In this document: one piece after another, positions 24,477 to 34,223 of the stretch | How the letters are laid out: each line of letters opens with the position of its first letter | Numbering within the stretch: the stretch's first letter is position 1 | The notes under the pieces: model-generated | Told to the model about the DNA's origin: nothing | The model's database searches: none | Seen by the model: only the letters and a program-made list of their open reading frames with translations | Position numbers and translations under genes: made by a program | Assembly (NCBI RefSeq): GCF_030124145.1 | Contig: NZ_JASKMS010000007.1 | Span: forward strand, 248,001-312,000 | Source of the DNA: Streptomyces sp. 378 | GTDB lineage: Bacteria; Actinomycetota; Actinomycetes; Streptomycetales; Streptomycetaceae | Reading direction: 5' to 3' | DNA: 64,000 nt

Positions 24477-26417
24477 ATGTCCGCTTCCACCACTCCCTCT
24501 TCCCGTCCCGCCGTCACCGAGCGGGAGGCCCGCGAGGTGGCGGAGGCCGCCCGGGAACAGCACTGGCGCAAGCCCAGCTTCGCCAAGGAGCTGTTCCTCG
24601 GCCGCTTCCGGCTGGACCTCATCCACCCCCACCCCCTGCCGGGCGACGAGGCGGCCCAGCGCGGCGAGGAGTTCCTCGCCAAGCTCCGCGACTTCGTCGA
24701 GACGAAGGTCGACGGGGCCCTCATCGAGCGCGAGGCCCGGATCCCCGACGAGGTGATCGACGGGCTGAAGGAGCTCGGCGCCTTCGGCATGAAGATCGAC
24801 ACCAAGTACGGCGGGCTCGGCCTCGGACAGGTGTACTACAACAAGGCACTCGCCCTGGCCGGCTCCGCGAGCCCCGCGATCGGCGTGCTGCTCTCCGCGC
24901 ACCAGTCGATCGGCGTGCCCCAGCCCCTGAAACTGTTCGGCACCCAGGAGCAGCGGGAGCGCTTCCTGCCCCGCTGCGCCCGCACGGACATCAGCGCCTT
25001 CCTGCTTACCGAGCCCGACGTCGGCTCCGACCCGGCCCGCCTCGCCACCACCGCCGTGCCCGACGGCGACGACTACGTCCTCGACGGCGTGAAACTGTGG
25101 ACCACCAACGGCGTCGTCGCCGACCTGCTGGTCGTCATGGCCCGGGTCCCGAAGAGCGAGGGCCACCGCGGCGGCATCACCGCCTTCGTCGTCGAGACGA
25201 ACTCGCCGGGTGTCACCGTCGAGAACCGCAACGCCTTCATGGGCCTGCGCGGCATCGAGAACGGCGTCACCCGCTTCCACCAGGTCCGCGTCCCCGCCGC
25301 CAACCGCGTCGGCGAGGAGGGTCAGGGCCTGAAGATCGCCCTGACCACCCTCAACACCGGGCGGCTCTCACTGCCGGCCTCTTGCGTCGCGGCCGGCAAG
25401 TGGTGCCTGAAGATCGCCCGGGAGTGGTCGGCGGCCCGCGAGCAGTGGGGCAAGCCGGTCGCGCACCACGAGGCGGTCGGCTCCAAGATCTCCTTCATCG
25501 CGGCCACCACGTTCGCCCTGGAGGCCGTGACGGACCTGGCCTCGCAGATGGCCGACGAGGACCGCAACGACATCCGCATCGAAGGCGCCCTCGCCAAGCT
25601 GTACGCCTCCGAGATGGCCTGGACGATGGCCGACGAACTCGTCCAGATCCGCGGCGGCCGGGGCTTCGAGACGGCCGATTCCCTCCGGGCCCGCGGCGAG
25701 CGCGGCGTCCCCGCCGAGCAAGTCCTGCGCGACCTGCGCATCAACCGCATCTTCGAGGGCTCCACCGAGATCATGCACCTGCTGATCGCGCGCGAGGCCG
25801 TCGACGCCCACCTCTCGGTCGCCGGCGACCTGATCGACCCCGAGAAGTCCCTCGGCGACAAGGCCAGGGCGGGTGCGAACGCGGGCGTCTTCTACGCCAA
25901 GTGGCTGCCGAAGCTGGTCGCCGGACCGGGCCAGCTGCCGGCCTCCTACGGCGAGTTCAAACACGAGGTGGACCTCTCCGGTCACCTGCGCTACGTCGAG
26001 CGCACCGCCCGCAAACTGGCCCGCTCCACCTTCTACGCCATGTCCCGCTGGCAGGGCCGGATGGAGTCCAAGCAGGGCTTCCTCGGCCGGATCGTCGACA
26101 TCGGCGCCGAACTGTTCGCCATGAGCGCCTCCTGCGTCCGGGCCGAACTCCTGCGCGGCCAGGGCGACCACGGCCGTGAGGCCTACCAGCTCGCCGACGT
26201 CTTCTGCCGCCAGGCCAGGATCCGTGTCGAGGAGCTCTTCACCCGCCTGTGGACCAACACCGACGACCTCGACCGCAAGGTCGTCAAGGGCGTCCTGTCC
26301 GGCACCTACGAGTGGCTGGAGCAGGGCATCGTCGACCCGTCGGGCGAGGGCCCCTGGATCGCGGACGCGACACCGGGGCCGTCGCAGAAGGAGAACGTCC
26401 ACCGGCCGATCCGCTGA
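24477..26417 (+). CDS. Acyl-CoA dehydrogenase
   Basis: This 646-residue flavoprotein is longer than the usual ~380-residue acyl-CoA dehydrogenase. An N-terminal domain, a middle domain with the FAD-binding signatures AFLLTEPDVGSDP and WTTNG, and a C-terminal helical domain (IRGGRGFE, FEGSTEIMHLLIAREA) are followed by a further ~200-residue helical extension. The size resembles the very-long-chain ACAD9/VLCAD-like group. The usual catalytic Glu region near FEG(S/T) is present, though I cannot assign the base with certainty. It probably oxidises an acyl-CoA in fatty acid or related catabolism. The ATG at 24477 has GAGG eight bases upstream; the GTG at 24468 is less likely. Confidence 0.88.
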   Translation: MSASTTPSSRPAVTEREAREVAEAAREQHWRKPSFAKELFLGRFRLDLIHPHPLPGDEAAQRGEEFLAKLRDFVETKVDGALIEREARIPDEVIDGLKELGAFGMKIDTKYGGLGLGQVYYNKALALAGSASPAIGVLLSAHQSIGVPQPLKLFGTQEQRERFLPRCARTDISAFLLTEPDVGSDPARLATTAVPDGDDYVLDGVKLWTTNGVVADLLVVMARVPKSEGHRGGITAFVVETNSPGVTVENRNAFMGLRGIENGVTRFHQVRVPAANRVGEEGQGLKIALTTLNTGRLSLPASCVAAGKWCLKIAREWSAAREQWGKPVAHHEAVGSKISFIAATTFALEAVTDLASQMADEDRNDIRIEGALAKLYASEMAWTMADELVQIRGGRGFETADSLRARGERGVPAEQVLRDLRINRIFEGSTEIMHLLIAREAVDAHLSVAGDLIDPEKSLGDKARAGANAGVFYAKWLPKLVAGPGQLPASYGEFKHEVDLSGHLRYVERTARKLARSTFYAMSRWQGRMESKQGFLGRIVDIGAELFAMSASCVRAELLRGQGDHGREAYQLADVFCRQARIRVEELFTRLWTNTDDLDRKVVKGVLSGTYEWLEQGIVDPSGEGPWIADATPGPSQKENVHRPIR

Positions 26418-26431
26418 CCCCGGCCTTCACA

Positions 26432-26460
26432 GGGGCGTGCGCAGATATGGCGCGCGCCCC
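26432..26460 (+). terminator. Hairpin after acyl-CoA dehydrogenase
   Basis: GGGGCGTGCGC pairs with GCGCGCGCCCC (one G-U) around a 7-base loop, 15 bases after the stop. Confidence 0.7.
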
Positions 26461-26513
26461 CGTGGAGGGGATGCGCTGTCCTCACACACGGCCCTTACGG
26501 CGACAATGGAGCA

Positions 26514-27965
26514 ATGAGCGACAGTCCAGCCCCCTCAGGGCACGGGCCGCAAGCCCCGTCCGCCCTGCGACGCCCCGCACGCACTCTCGCCGCACCGGGC
26601 GCCGACCCGAGTACCTCCCGCACACGGGACAGCGCCCGGCACGGCGAGAGCACGCTCCCCCAAGCTCTCGACGTCGCTCGAGCAGGGGGGACGTCCTCCG
26701 GGCGGACGACGGGGCTCGCGGCCCGTGCCCTGGCCGACCCCCACCTCGTCCACGACCCCGTGGCGGGGGACGGCCCCAAGGACGTGGTGATCCTCGGCTC
26801 CACCGGGTCCATCGGCACCCAGGCCATCGACCTCGTGCTGCGCAACCCCGACCGGTTCCGCGTCACCGGCCTCTCGGCGAACGGCGGCCGGGTCGCCCTC
26901 CTCGCCGAGCAGGCGTACCGGCTGCGGGTGCGGACGGTCGCGGTGGCCCGCGAGGACGTCGTACCGGCCCTGCGCGAGGCGCTCACCGCGCAGTACGGCA
27001 CGAGCGAGCCGCTCCCCGAGCTCCTCGCCGGCCCGGACGCGGCCACCCGGCTGGCGGCATCCGACTGTCACACCGTCCTGAACGGCATCACCGGCTCCAT
27101 CGGCCTCGCCCCGACCCTGGCCGCCCTGGAGGCGGGCCGCACCCTCGCGCTCGCCAACAAGGAGTCGCTCATCGTGGGCGGCCCGCTGGTCAAGGACCTC
27201 GCCGAACCCGGGCAGATCATCCCGGTCGACTCCGAGCACGCCGCGCTCTTCCAAGCCCTTGCCGCGGGCACCCGCGCCGACGTCCGCAAGCTCGTCGTCA
27301 CCGCCTCCGGCGGCCCCTTCAGAGGCCGCACGAAGGAGGAACTGGCCCACGTCACCGTCGAGGACGCCCTCGCCCACCCCACCTGGGCCATGGGGCCGGT
27401 CATCACGATCAACTCCGCGACCCTCGTCAACAAGGGCCTGGAGGTCATCGAGGCGCACCTGCTCTACGACATTCCCTTCGACCGCATTGAGGTCGTCGTG
27501 CATCCCCAGTCGTATGTCCACTCGATGGTTGAGTTCACGGATGGATCGACACTGGCCCAGGCGACCCCGCCCGACATGCGCGGGCCCATCGCCATCGGCC
27601 TCGGCTGGCCCGAGCGCGTCCCCGACGCGGCGCCCACCTTCGACTGGAGCAAGGCCTCGACCTGGGAGTTCTTCCCACTCGACCACGAGGCCTTCCCCGC
27701 GGTGAACCTCGCCCGGCACGTGGGCGAGCTCGCGGGCACCGCCCCGGCGGTGTTCAATGCGGCCAACGAGGAGTGCGTGGAGGCGTTCCGTCAGGGCGCA
27801 CTGCCCTTCAACGGGATCATGGAGACCGTCACCCGGGTCGTCGAGGAGCACGGCACCCCGCGTACGGGAACCTCACTCACCGTGTCGGACGTCCTCGAAG
27901 CGGAGACCTGGGCGCGGACCCGGGCCCGGGAACTGGCGGCACAGACGGCGGAGGCTCGTGCATGA
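26514..27965 (+). CDS. dxr: 1-deoxy-D-xylulose 5-phosphate reductoisomerase
   Basis: The 483-residue enzyme converts DXP to MEP with NADPH in the isoprenoid (MEP) pathway. The NADPH loop GSTGSIG is at residues 95-101, and the substrate/metal motifs [21 protein letters not shown] and [12 protein letters not shown] are intact. The N-terminus is about 65 residues longer than the Streptomyces form I remember: MSDSPAP and LADPH, which I recall as adjacent, are split by a low-complexity arginine/alanine-rich stretch that includes a hairpin repeat. Translation could instead begin downstream. Its stop overlaps the site-2 protease start (ATGA), and ispG follows further on. Confidence 0.93.
   Translation: MSDSPAPSGHGPQAPSALRRPARTLAAPGADPSTSRTRDSARHGESTLPQALDVARAGGTSSGRTTGLAARALADPHLVHDPVAGDGPKDVVILGSTGSIGTQAIDLVLRNPDRFRVTGLSANGGRVALLAEQAYRLRVRTVAVAREDVVPALREALTAQYGTSEPLPELLAGPDAATRLAASDCHTVLNGITGSIGLAPTLAALEAGRTLALANKESLIVGGPLVKDLAEPGQIIPVDSEHAALFQALAAGTRADVRKLVVTASGGPFRGRTKEELAHVTVEDALAHPTWAMGPVITINSATLVNKGLEVIEAHLLYDIPFDRIEVVVHPQSYVHSMVEFTDGSTLAQATPPDMRGPIAIGLGWPERVPDAAPTFDWSKASTWEFFPLDHEAFPAVNLARHVGELAGTAPAVFNAANEECVEAFRQGALPFNGIMETVTRVVEEHGTPRTGTSLTVSDVLEAETWARTRARELAAQTAEARA
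26655..26690. repeat. Streptomyces hairpin repeat inside dxr leader codons
   Basis: The element has nested complementary arms: CCCCC with GGGGG, GCTC with GAGC, and CGA with TCG. I recognise this type of sequence (CTCCCCCAAGCTCTCG...GAGCAGGGGGG) as a dispersed intergenic repeat common in Streptomyces. Here it is read in frame as residues ~48-59 of Dxr. Confidence 0.7.
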
Positions 27966-29266
27966 CAACCCTGATGTTCATCCTCGGCATAGTCGTCTTC
28001 GCGGTCGGCCTGCTGTTCTCGATCGCGTGGCACGAGCTGGGGCACCTGTCCACCGCCAAGCTCTTCGGCATCCGCGTGCCGCAGTACATGGTCGGCTTCG
28101 GACCCACGCTCTTCTCGCGCAACAAGGGTGAGACGGAGTACGGCATCAAGGCCATCCCGTTCGGCGGCTACATCCGCATGATCGGCATGTTCCCGCCCGG
28201 CCCGGACGGCCGCATGGAAGCCCGCTCCACCTCCCCGTGGCGCGGCATGATCGAGGACGCCCGCACCGCCGCCTACGAGGAGCTCAAGCCGGGCGACGAG
28301 AACCGCTTGTTCTACACGCGCGCCCCCTGGAAGCGCGTGATCGTGATGTTCGCGGGCCCCTTCATGAACCTGGTCCTGGCGGTGGCGCTGTTCCTCACCG
28401 TCCTGATGGGCTTCGGCATCAGCCAGCAGACCACCACGGTCAGCTCGGTCTCCCAGTGCGTCATCGCGCAGAACGAGAACCGCGACAAGTGCGAGAAGGG
28501 CGACCCGGCCGCCCCCGCCGCCGCGGCGGGCCTCAAGGCCGGCGACACGATCGTCTCCTTCAACGGGGTGAAGACCGACGACTGGAACAAGCTGTCCGAC
28601 CTGATCCGCGCCACCCCCGGCAAGGAGGTGCCGATCGTCGTCGACCGCAAGGGCCAGGACGTCACCCTGCACGCGAAGATCGCCACCAACCAGGTCGCCA
28701 AGAAGGACGCGAGCGGCCAGATCGTCGAGGGCCAGTACGTCCAGGCGGGCTTCCTCGGCTTCAGCGCCGCCACGGGCGTGGTCAGGCAGGACTTCGGTGA
28801 CTCCGTGACCTGGATGGGCGACCGGATCAGTGAGGCCGTCGACTCCCTCGCCGCCCTGCCCGGCAAGATCCCGGCCCTGTGGAACGCGGCCTTCGACGGC
28901 GCCGAACGTGAGGCAGACTCCCCGATGGGCGTGGTCGGCGCGGCCCGCGTCGGCGGCGAGATCTTCACGCTCGACATCCCGCCCACCCAGCAACTGGCCA
29001 TGGCGCTGATGCTGGTCGCCGGCTTCAACCTCTCCCTGTTCCTGTTCAACATGCTCCCGCTGCTGCCGCTCGACGGCGGCCACATCGCGGGAGCCCTGTG
29101 GGAGTCGCTGCGCCGCAACACGGCCAAGGTGCTGCGCCGCCCGGACCCGGGCCCCTTCGACGTGGCGAAGCTCATGCCGGTCGCCTACGTCGTCGCCGGG
29201 ATCTTCATCTGCTTCACGATCCTGGTCCTGATCGCCGACGTGGTGAACCCGGTGAGAATCTCCTAG
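27962..29266 (+). CDS. Site-2 intramembrane zinc metalloprotease (RseP/Rip1 type)
   Basis: This 434-residue membrane protease has the zinc site HELGH (H24, E25, H28) in the first membrane segment and the third ligand in LLPLDGGH near residue 372. A PDZ domain ([14 protein letters not shown]) lies between. Enzymes of this family cleave membrane-bound substrates such as anti-sigma factors inside the bilayer. It overlaps dxr by ATGA and precedes ispG, an arrangement I know from other actinobacteria. Its substrate here is not evident. Confidence 0.93.
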   Translation: MTTLMFILGIVVFAVGLLFSIAWHELGHLSTAKLFGIRVPQYMVGFGPTLFSRNKGETEYGIKAIPFGGYIRMIGMFPPGPDGRMEARSTSPWRGMIEDARTAAYEELKPGDENRLFYTRAPWKRVIVMFAGPFMNLVLAVALFLTVLMGFGISQQTTTVSSVSQCVIAQNENRDKCEKGDPAAPAAAAGLKAGDTIVSFNGVKTDDWNKLSDLIRATPGKEVPIVVDRKGQDVTLHAKIATNQVAKKDASGQIVEGQYVQAGFLGFSAATGVVRQDFGDSVTWMGDRISEAVDSLAALPGKIPALWNAAFDGAEREADSPMGVVGAARVGGEIFTLDIPPTQQLAMALMLVAGFNLSLFLFNMLPLLPLDGGHIAGALWESLRRNTAKVLRRPDPGPFDVAKLMPVAYVVAGIFICFTILVLIADVVNPVRIS

Positions 29267-29281
29267 CCATACGGCGTTCAC

Positions 29282-29312
29282 GGCGGCCCGGCACGCAATT
29301 CGCCGGGCCGCC
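29282..29312 (+). terminator. Hairpin after site-2 protease gene
   Basis: GGCGGCCCGGC pairs perfectly with GCCGGGCCGCC around a 9-base loop, 15 bases after the stop. It suggests that ispG has its own promoter in the 120 bases that follow. Confidence 0.75.
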
Positions 29313-29434
29313 TCCCATCGGGTGGCACGGTGGGTGGGATGTGTCCGCGCCGAGGCATGTGCCGTAATCTCGAAGCTCGGAGCCCGCTGCTCACGGGACC
29401 GGACCTTGATCCACGACTTGGGGTTGCACAGCAG

Positions 29435-30592
29435 ATGACTGCGATTTCTCTCGGCATGCCGTCCGTTCCGACCAAGCTCGCCGAGCGCCGGAAGAGCCGC
29501 CAGATCCAGGTCGGGTCCGTGGCCGTCGGCGGGGACGCCCCGGTCTCGGTGCAGTCGATGACCACGACGCGCACCTCGGACATCGGCGCGACCCTCCAGC
29601 AGATCGCCGAACTCACCGCCTCCGGCTGCCAGATCGTCCGGGTCGCCTGCCCGACCCAGGACGACGCCGACGCCCTCGCGACGATCGCCCGCAAGTCGCA
29701 GATCCCCGTCATCGCCGACATCCACTTCCAACCGAAGTACGTGTTCGCCGCCATCGAGGCCGGCTGCGCGGCGGTCCGGGTCAACCCGGGCAACATCAAG
29801 CAGTTCGACGACAAGGTCAAGGAGATCGCCAAGGCGGCCCGGGACCACGGCACCCCGATCCGCATCGGCGTCAACGCCGGCTCCCTCGACCGGCGCCTGC
29901 TGCAGAAGTACGGCAAGGCCACTCCCGAGGCCCTGGTCGAGTCGGCCCTGTGGGAGGCGTCCCTCTTCGAGGAGCACGACTTCCGCGACATCAAGATCTC
30001 CGTCAAGCACAACGACCCGGTCGTCATGATCGAGGCGTACAAGCAGCTCGCCGCCCAGTGCGACTACCCGCTGCACCTCGGCGTCACGGAGGCCGGCCCC
30101 GCCTTCCAGGGCACCATCAAGTCGGCGGTCGCCTTCGGCGCGCTCCTCTCCCAGGGCATCGGCGACACGATCCGGGTGTCGTTGAGCGCGCCGCCCGCCG
30201 AGGAGGTCAAGGTCGGCATCCAGATCCTGGAGTCCCTGAACCTCAAGGAGCGCGGCCTGGAGATCGTCTCCTGCCCGTCCTGCGGCCGCGCCCAGGTCGA
30301 CGTCTACAAGCTGGCCGAAGAGGTCACCGCCGGCCTCACCGGCATGGAGGTCCCGCTCCGCGTCGCCGTCATGGGCTGCGTGGTGAACGGTCCCGGCGAG
30401 GCCCGCGAGGCCGACCTCGGCGTCGCCTCCGGCAACGGCAAGGGCCAGATCTTCGTCAAGGGCGAGGTCATCAAGACCGTCCCCGAGTCCAAGATCGTGG
30501 AGACCCTCATCGAAGAGGCCATGAAGCTGGCCGAGCAGATGGAGAAGGACGGCGTGACCTCGGGCGAGCCGTCGGTGGCGGTCGCGGGCTGA
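29435..30592 (+). CDS. ispG: 4-hydroxy-3-methylbut-2-enyl diphosphate synthase (IspG/GcpE)
   Basis: This 385-residue iron-sulfur enzyme reductively converts MEcPP to HMBPP, the penultimate MEP-pathway step. The [4Fe-4S] ligands C280 and C283 (SCPSCGR) and C315 (GCVVNGPGE) and the conserved E322 are all present. The N-terminal barrel shows SVQSMTTT and [10 protein letters not shown] chose the ATG at 29435; in-frame upstream starts lack conserved residues. It works in the same pathway as dxr upstream. Confidence 0.95.
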   Translation: MTAISLGMPSVPTKLAERRKSRQIQVGSVAVGGDAPVSVQSMTTTRTSDIGATLQQIAELTASGCQIVRVACPTQDDADALATIARKSQIPVIADIHFQPKYVFAAIEAGCAAVRVNPGNIKQFDDKVKEIAKAARDHGTPIRIGVNAGSLDRRLLQKYGKATPEALVESALWEASLFEEHDFRDIKISVKHNDPVVMIEAYKQLAAQCDYPLHLGVTEAGPAFQGTIKSAVAFGALLSQGIGDTIRVSLSAPPAEEVKVGIQILESLNLKERGLEIVSCPSCGRAQVDVYKLAEEVTAGLTGMEVPLRVAVMGCVVNGPGEAREADLGVASGNGKGQIFVKGEVIKTVPESKIVETLIEEAMKLAEQMEKDGVTSGEPSVAVAG

Positions 30593-30611
30593 GCCTTCGG
30601 ACCGGCGATGG

Positions 30612-30680
30612 CCCCGCGCCCCTTCCTGGGGCGCGGGGAACGGCGCGACAAGCCACGACGGACCCGCACCCGCCGGCGAA
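30612..30680. repeat. Streptomyces intergenic repeat with strong hairpin, after ispG
   Basis: CCCCGCGCCCC pairs with GGGGCGCGGGG around TTCCT, and the flank GAACGGCGCGACAAGCC resembles a very common Streptomyces intergenic repeat that I recall. It lies 20 bases after the ispG stop and can act as its terminator. Confidence 0.65.
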
Positions 30681-30769
30681 CCGTCGCTCCCGAGCTCCCG
30701 GGCGACCCGCCCAAGCCGCGCGGCTATAGTGCGGGGATCAGCCGACCCCAGTGTGTGAGGCCCCCGCAC

Positions 30770-31618
30770 GTGTTGACCCAGACGACCTCACGGGTCCTCG
30801 AACCGAGCGACCTGGACGCCGCGCTCGCCGTCCTCGACCGCGAGCCGGTCGTGAACGCCTTCGTGACGTCCCGCGTGCAGATCGCCGGACTCGACCCGTG
30901 GCGGCTCGGCGGTGAGATGTGGGGCTGGTACGAGGACGGCATCCTCACGTCCCTCTGCTACGCCGGAGCCAACCTCGTCCCGATCTGCGCCGGCCCGCGC
31001 GCCGTCCGGGCCTTCGCCGACCGCGCCCGCCGGGCCGGGCGCCGCTGCTCCTCCATCGTCGGCCCCTCCGGCGCGACCTCCGACCTGTGGCGGCTGCTGG
31101 AACCCCACTGGGGCCCGGCCCGCGAGGTCCGCCGCCACCAGCCGCTCATGGTCACCGACCGCCTTCCGGCCGACGTCACCCCGGACCCCTACGTCCGCCG
31201 CGTCCGCAAGGACGAGATGGAAACGCTCATGCCGGCGTGCGTCGCGATGTTCACCGAGGAGGTCGGCGTCTCCCCGCTGGCCGGCGACGGAGGCCTGCTC
31301 TACCAGGCCCGCGTCGCCGAACTCGTCGGCTCCGGACGCGCCTTCGCCCGCTTCGACTCGGACGGCAAGGTCGTCTTCAAGGCCGAGATCGGCGCCGCGA
31401 CCGACCGCGCCTGCCAGATCCAGGGCGTGTGGGTGGCCCCCGAACACCGGGGCACCGGCATGGCGGCCCCCGGCATGGCGGCCGTACTGCGCTACGCCCT
31501 GGCCGACGTCGCCCCCGTGGTCAGCCTCTACGTCAACGACTTCAACACGGCGGCGCGCAGCACGTACCGCCGGGTGGGCTTCGAAGAAGTGGGCGCCTTC
31601 ACGAGCGTCCTCTTCTAG
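30770..31618 (+). CDS. GNAT acetyltransferase with DUF4081 N-terminal domain
   Basis: The 282-residue protein has an N-terminal half of the DUF4081 kind (VNAFVTSRV) and a C-terminal GNAT fold with the acetyl-CoA loop region VWVAPEHRGTGMAAPGMAAV. Beta-strand SLYVNDFNTAARSTYRRVGF completes the fold. It should acetylate a small molecule or protein amine. The GTG start has GTGAGG nine bases upstream; a TTG three bases on is an alternative. It lies between ispG and proS, where a gene of this kind is common in Streptomyces. Confidence 0.85.
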   Translation: MLTQTTSRVLEPSDLDAALAVLDREPVVNAFVTSRVQIAGLDPWRLGGEMWGWYEDGILTSLCYAGANLVPICAGPRAVRAFADRARRAGRRCSSIVGPSGATSDLWRLLEPHWGPAREVRRHQPLMVTDRLPADVTPDPYVRRVRKDEMETLMPACVAMFTEEVGVSPLAGDGGLLYQARVAELVGSGRAFARFDSDGKVVFKAEIGAATDRACQIQGVWVAPEHRGTGMAAPGMAAVLRYALADVAPVVSLYVNDFNTAARSTYRRVGFEEVGAFTSVLF

Positions 31619-31743
31619 GACCCGGGCGTGAACCGGCCTTCAGGGGCGTGGGTGGCGATGCGCGACTCCGCCGGCGGCGTGCGAGCGGACCACATCGACC
31701 GGCACCCGGACGGCGACGGAAACCCCCCTGTAGGCTCCCCGCC

Positions 31744-32274
31744 ATGGACCTGGTGATCGGCCCCCTCGACCTCTCCGCCCACGTAGACGAGGCCCTGGCC
31801 GTCCAAGCCGTGGCCTTCGGGCTCGGCCCCGACGAAGTCGCCGTCCGCCGCCAGATCGTCCTCCGTCACATGACCTACCCCGGTGCCCGCGCCCTCGGCG
31901 CCACGGCCGGCGACGACCTGGTCGGGTTCGTCTACGGCATGCCCAACGACCGCACCCACTGGTGGTCCACCGTCGTGGAGCCCTACCTGCGCGACCGGCA
32001 CAACGACCACTGGCTCGACGACTCCTTCGTGATCACCGAACTGCACGTCCACCCCGCCTACCAGAACCGCGGCCTCGGACGTTCCCTGATCACCACGATC
32101 ACCGACAGCGCCGCCGAACCCCGCTCGATCCTCTCCGCGATCGACACCGACAGCCCCGCCCGCGCCCTCTACCGCTCTCTCGGCTACCAGGACCTGGCCC
32201 GTCAGGTCCTCTTCCCCAGCGCGCCGAAGCCCTACGCCGTGATGGGCGCCCCGCTGCCCCTGCGCCACGGATAA
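31744..32274 (+). CDS. GNAT family N-acetyltransferase
   Basis: This 176-residue single-domain GNAT protein has the acetyl-CoA-binding motif ELHVHPAYQNRGLGRSLITTI and the later SPARALYRSLGYQDLARQVLF. It is unrelated in sequence to the preceding acetyltransferase apart from the fold. The ATG is separated by 125 bases from the previous stop. The substrate is unknown. Confidence 0.85.
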   Translation: MDLVIGPLDLSAHVDEALAVQAVAFGLGPDEVAVRRQIVLRHMTYPGARALGATAGDDLVGFVYGMPNDRTHWWSTVVEPYLRDRHNDHWLDDSFVITELHVHPAYQNRGLGRSLITTITDSAAEPRSILSAIDTDSPARALYRSLGYQDLARQVLFPSAPKPYAVMGAPLPLRHG

Positions 32275-32382
32275 CCGATTTCCACCGCCCCGCACCCCCC
32301 GGCTAACCTCCTGCCATCACCTTCCCCCGCTCCCGGCTCCGCCCGGAAGCGGAGGACCCCCAGCAGCAGGAGCAGAGGAACC

Positions 32383-34083
32383 ATGGCGAACGTACCGGTC
32401 CAGCGCATGTCCCAGTTGTTGGCGAAGACGTTGCGCGACGACCCGGCCGACGCCGAGGTCCTGAGCCACAAGCTCCTCGTCCGCGCCGGGTATGTGCGCC
32501 GCACCGCCGCCGGCATCTGGAGCTGGCTGCCCCTCGGCAAGAAGGTGCTGGCCAACGTCGAGCGGATCGTCCGTGAGGAGATGGACGCCGTCGGCGCCCA
32601 GGAGGTCCTGCTCCCCGCCATCCTGCCGCGCGAGCCCTACGAGGCCACCGGCCGCTGGGAGGAGTACGGCCCCGAGTTGTTCCGTCTCCAGGACCGCAAG
32701 GGCGGCGACTACCTCCTCGGCCCCACCCACGAGGAGATCTTCACCCTCCTGGTGAAGGACCAGGCGTCCTCCTACAAGGACCTGCCGGTCATCCTCTACC
32801 AGATCCAGAACAAGTACCGCGACGAGGCCCGCCCCCGCGCCGGCATCCTGCGCGGCCGCGAGTTCCTGATGAAGGACTCCTACTCCTTCGACACCGAGGA
32901 CGAGGGCCTCGCCGCGTCGTACGCCCTGCACCGCGAGGCCTACCAGAAGATCTTCGCGCGCCTCGGCCTCGACTACCGCATCTGCGCCGCCACCGCCGGC
33001 GCGATGGGCGGCTCCAAGTCCGAGGAGTTCCTCGCCCCCGCCGAGGCCGGCGAGGACACCTTCGCCGACTGCCCGAACTGCGACTTCGCCGCCAACACCG
33101 AGGCGATCACCTACCCGTTGAAGCCCGTCGACGGCTCGGGCGTCCCGGCCGCCGAGGACATCCCGACCCCCGACACCCCGACCATCGAGACCCTCGCCGC
33201 CTCCCTCGGCGTCCCCGCCTCGGCCACGCTGAAGAACCTCCTCGTGAAGGTCGACGGCGAGATCGTCGCCGTCGGCGTCCCCGGGGACCGCGAGGTCGAC
33301 ATGGGCAAGGTCGAGGCGCACTTCGCCCCGGCCACCGTCGAACTGGTCACCGAGACGGACTTCGCCGCCCGCCCCGACCTGGTCCGCGGCTACGTCGGGC
33401 CGCGCGGCCTGGACAAGGTCACCTACATCGCCGACCCGCGGGTGGCGCCGGGCACGGCCTGGATCACCGGCGCGAACAAGGCCGGCACGCACACGAAGAA
33501 CGTGGTCGTGGGCCGTGACTTCGAGGTCGGCGAGTACGTCGACGTGGTGGTCGTGCAGGAGGGCGACCCCTGCCCCGAGTGCGGCACGGGCCTCGTCCTC
33601 GACCGCGCCATCGAGATCGGCCACATCTTCCAGCTGGGCCGCAAGTACGCCGACGCCCTCAAGCTCGACGTCCTCGGCCAGAACGGCAAGCCGGTCCGCG
33701 TCACCATGGGCTCCTACGGCATCGGCGTCTCCCGCGCGGTGGCCGCCCTGGCCGAGCAGAGCGCCGACGACAAGGGCCTGTGCTGGCCCAAGGAGGTCGC
33801 CCCGGCCGACGTCCACGTGGTCGCCGCCGGCAAGGCCCTGCAGACCGAGCTGGCCCTCGACATCTCCGGGAAGCTGGCCGCGGCCGGGGTCCGCGTCCTG
33901 GTCGACGACCGCCCCGGCGTCTCCCCGGGCGTCAAGTTCACGGACTCCGAGCTGATCGGCGTACCGCACATCCTGGTGGCGGGCCGGCGCGCCGCCGACG
34001 GCGTGGTGGAGCTGAAGGACCGCCGCACCGGCGAGCGCGAGGAACTCACGGTCGAGGAGGCCGTCGCCCGGCTCACGGCGTAG
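32383..34083 (+). CDS. proS: Prolyl-tRNA synthetase
   Basis: This 566-residue class II synthetase charges tRNA-Pro. Motif 2 ([25 protein letters not shown]) and motif 3 ([18 protein letters not shown]) are intact. The YbaK-like editing insertion (about residues 230-400, [23 protein letters not shown]) and an HGTP anticodon domain at the C-terminus make it the bacterial type. The ATG follows AGAGGAACC. A pair of direct repeats lies just after the stop. Confidence 0.96.
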   Translation: MANVPVQRMSQLLAKTLRDDPADAEVLSHKLLVRAGYVRRTAAGIWSWLPLGKKVLANVERIVREEMDAVGAQEVLLPAILPREPYEATGRWEEYGPELFRLQDRKGGDYLLGPTHEEIFTLLVKDQASSYKDLPVILYQIQNKYRDEARPRAGILRGREFLMKDSYSFDTEDEGLAASYALHREAYQKIFARLGLDYRICAATAGAMGGSKSEEFLAPAEAGEDTFADCPNCDFAANTEAITYPLKPVDGSGVPAAEDIPTPDTPTIETLAASLGVPASATLKNLLVKVDGEIVAVGVPGDREVDMGKVEAHFAPATVELVTETDFAARPDLVRGYVGPRGLDKVTYIADPRVAPGTAWITGANKAGTHTKNVVVGRDFEVGEYVDVVVVQEGDPCPECGTGLVLDRAIEIGHIFQLGRKYADALKLDVLGQNGKPVRVTMGSYGIGVSRAVAALAEQSADDKGLCWPKEVAPADVHVVAAGKALQTELALDISGKLAAAGVRVLVDDRPGVSPGVKFTDSELIGVPHILVAGRRAADGVVELKDRRTGEREELTVEEAVARLTA

Positions 34084-34141
34084 CACGCACGGCGCCGGGC
34101 GGGCCGACCCGTTCCGTCCGGCGCTTCCGGGTACCGGCGGA

Positions 34142-34221
34142 ACCGGCGGTCCGGGGGGTGCCCCTGCTCCTCGGTGCTACCGGCGGTCCGGGGGTGCCCC
34201 GGACCCTCGGTGCTACCGGCG
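34142..34221. repeat. Tandem ~36-base direct repeats after proS
   Basis: Two near-identical copies (34142-34178 and 34179-34214), each beginning ACCGGCGGTCCGGGG and ending CTCGGTGCT, are followed by the first 7 bases of a third. They fill the space between convergent proS and the phosphotransferase-like gene. Confidence 0.8.
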
Positions 34222-34223
34222 CC

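Noticed and set aside
27791..30769. 992-codon open frame opposite dxr, site-2 protease and ispG
   Set aside because: It spans three well-supported genes on the other strand and its composition is typical antisense high-GC sequence.
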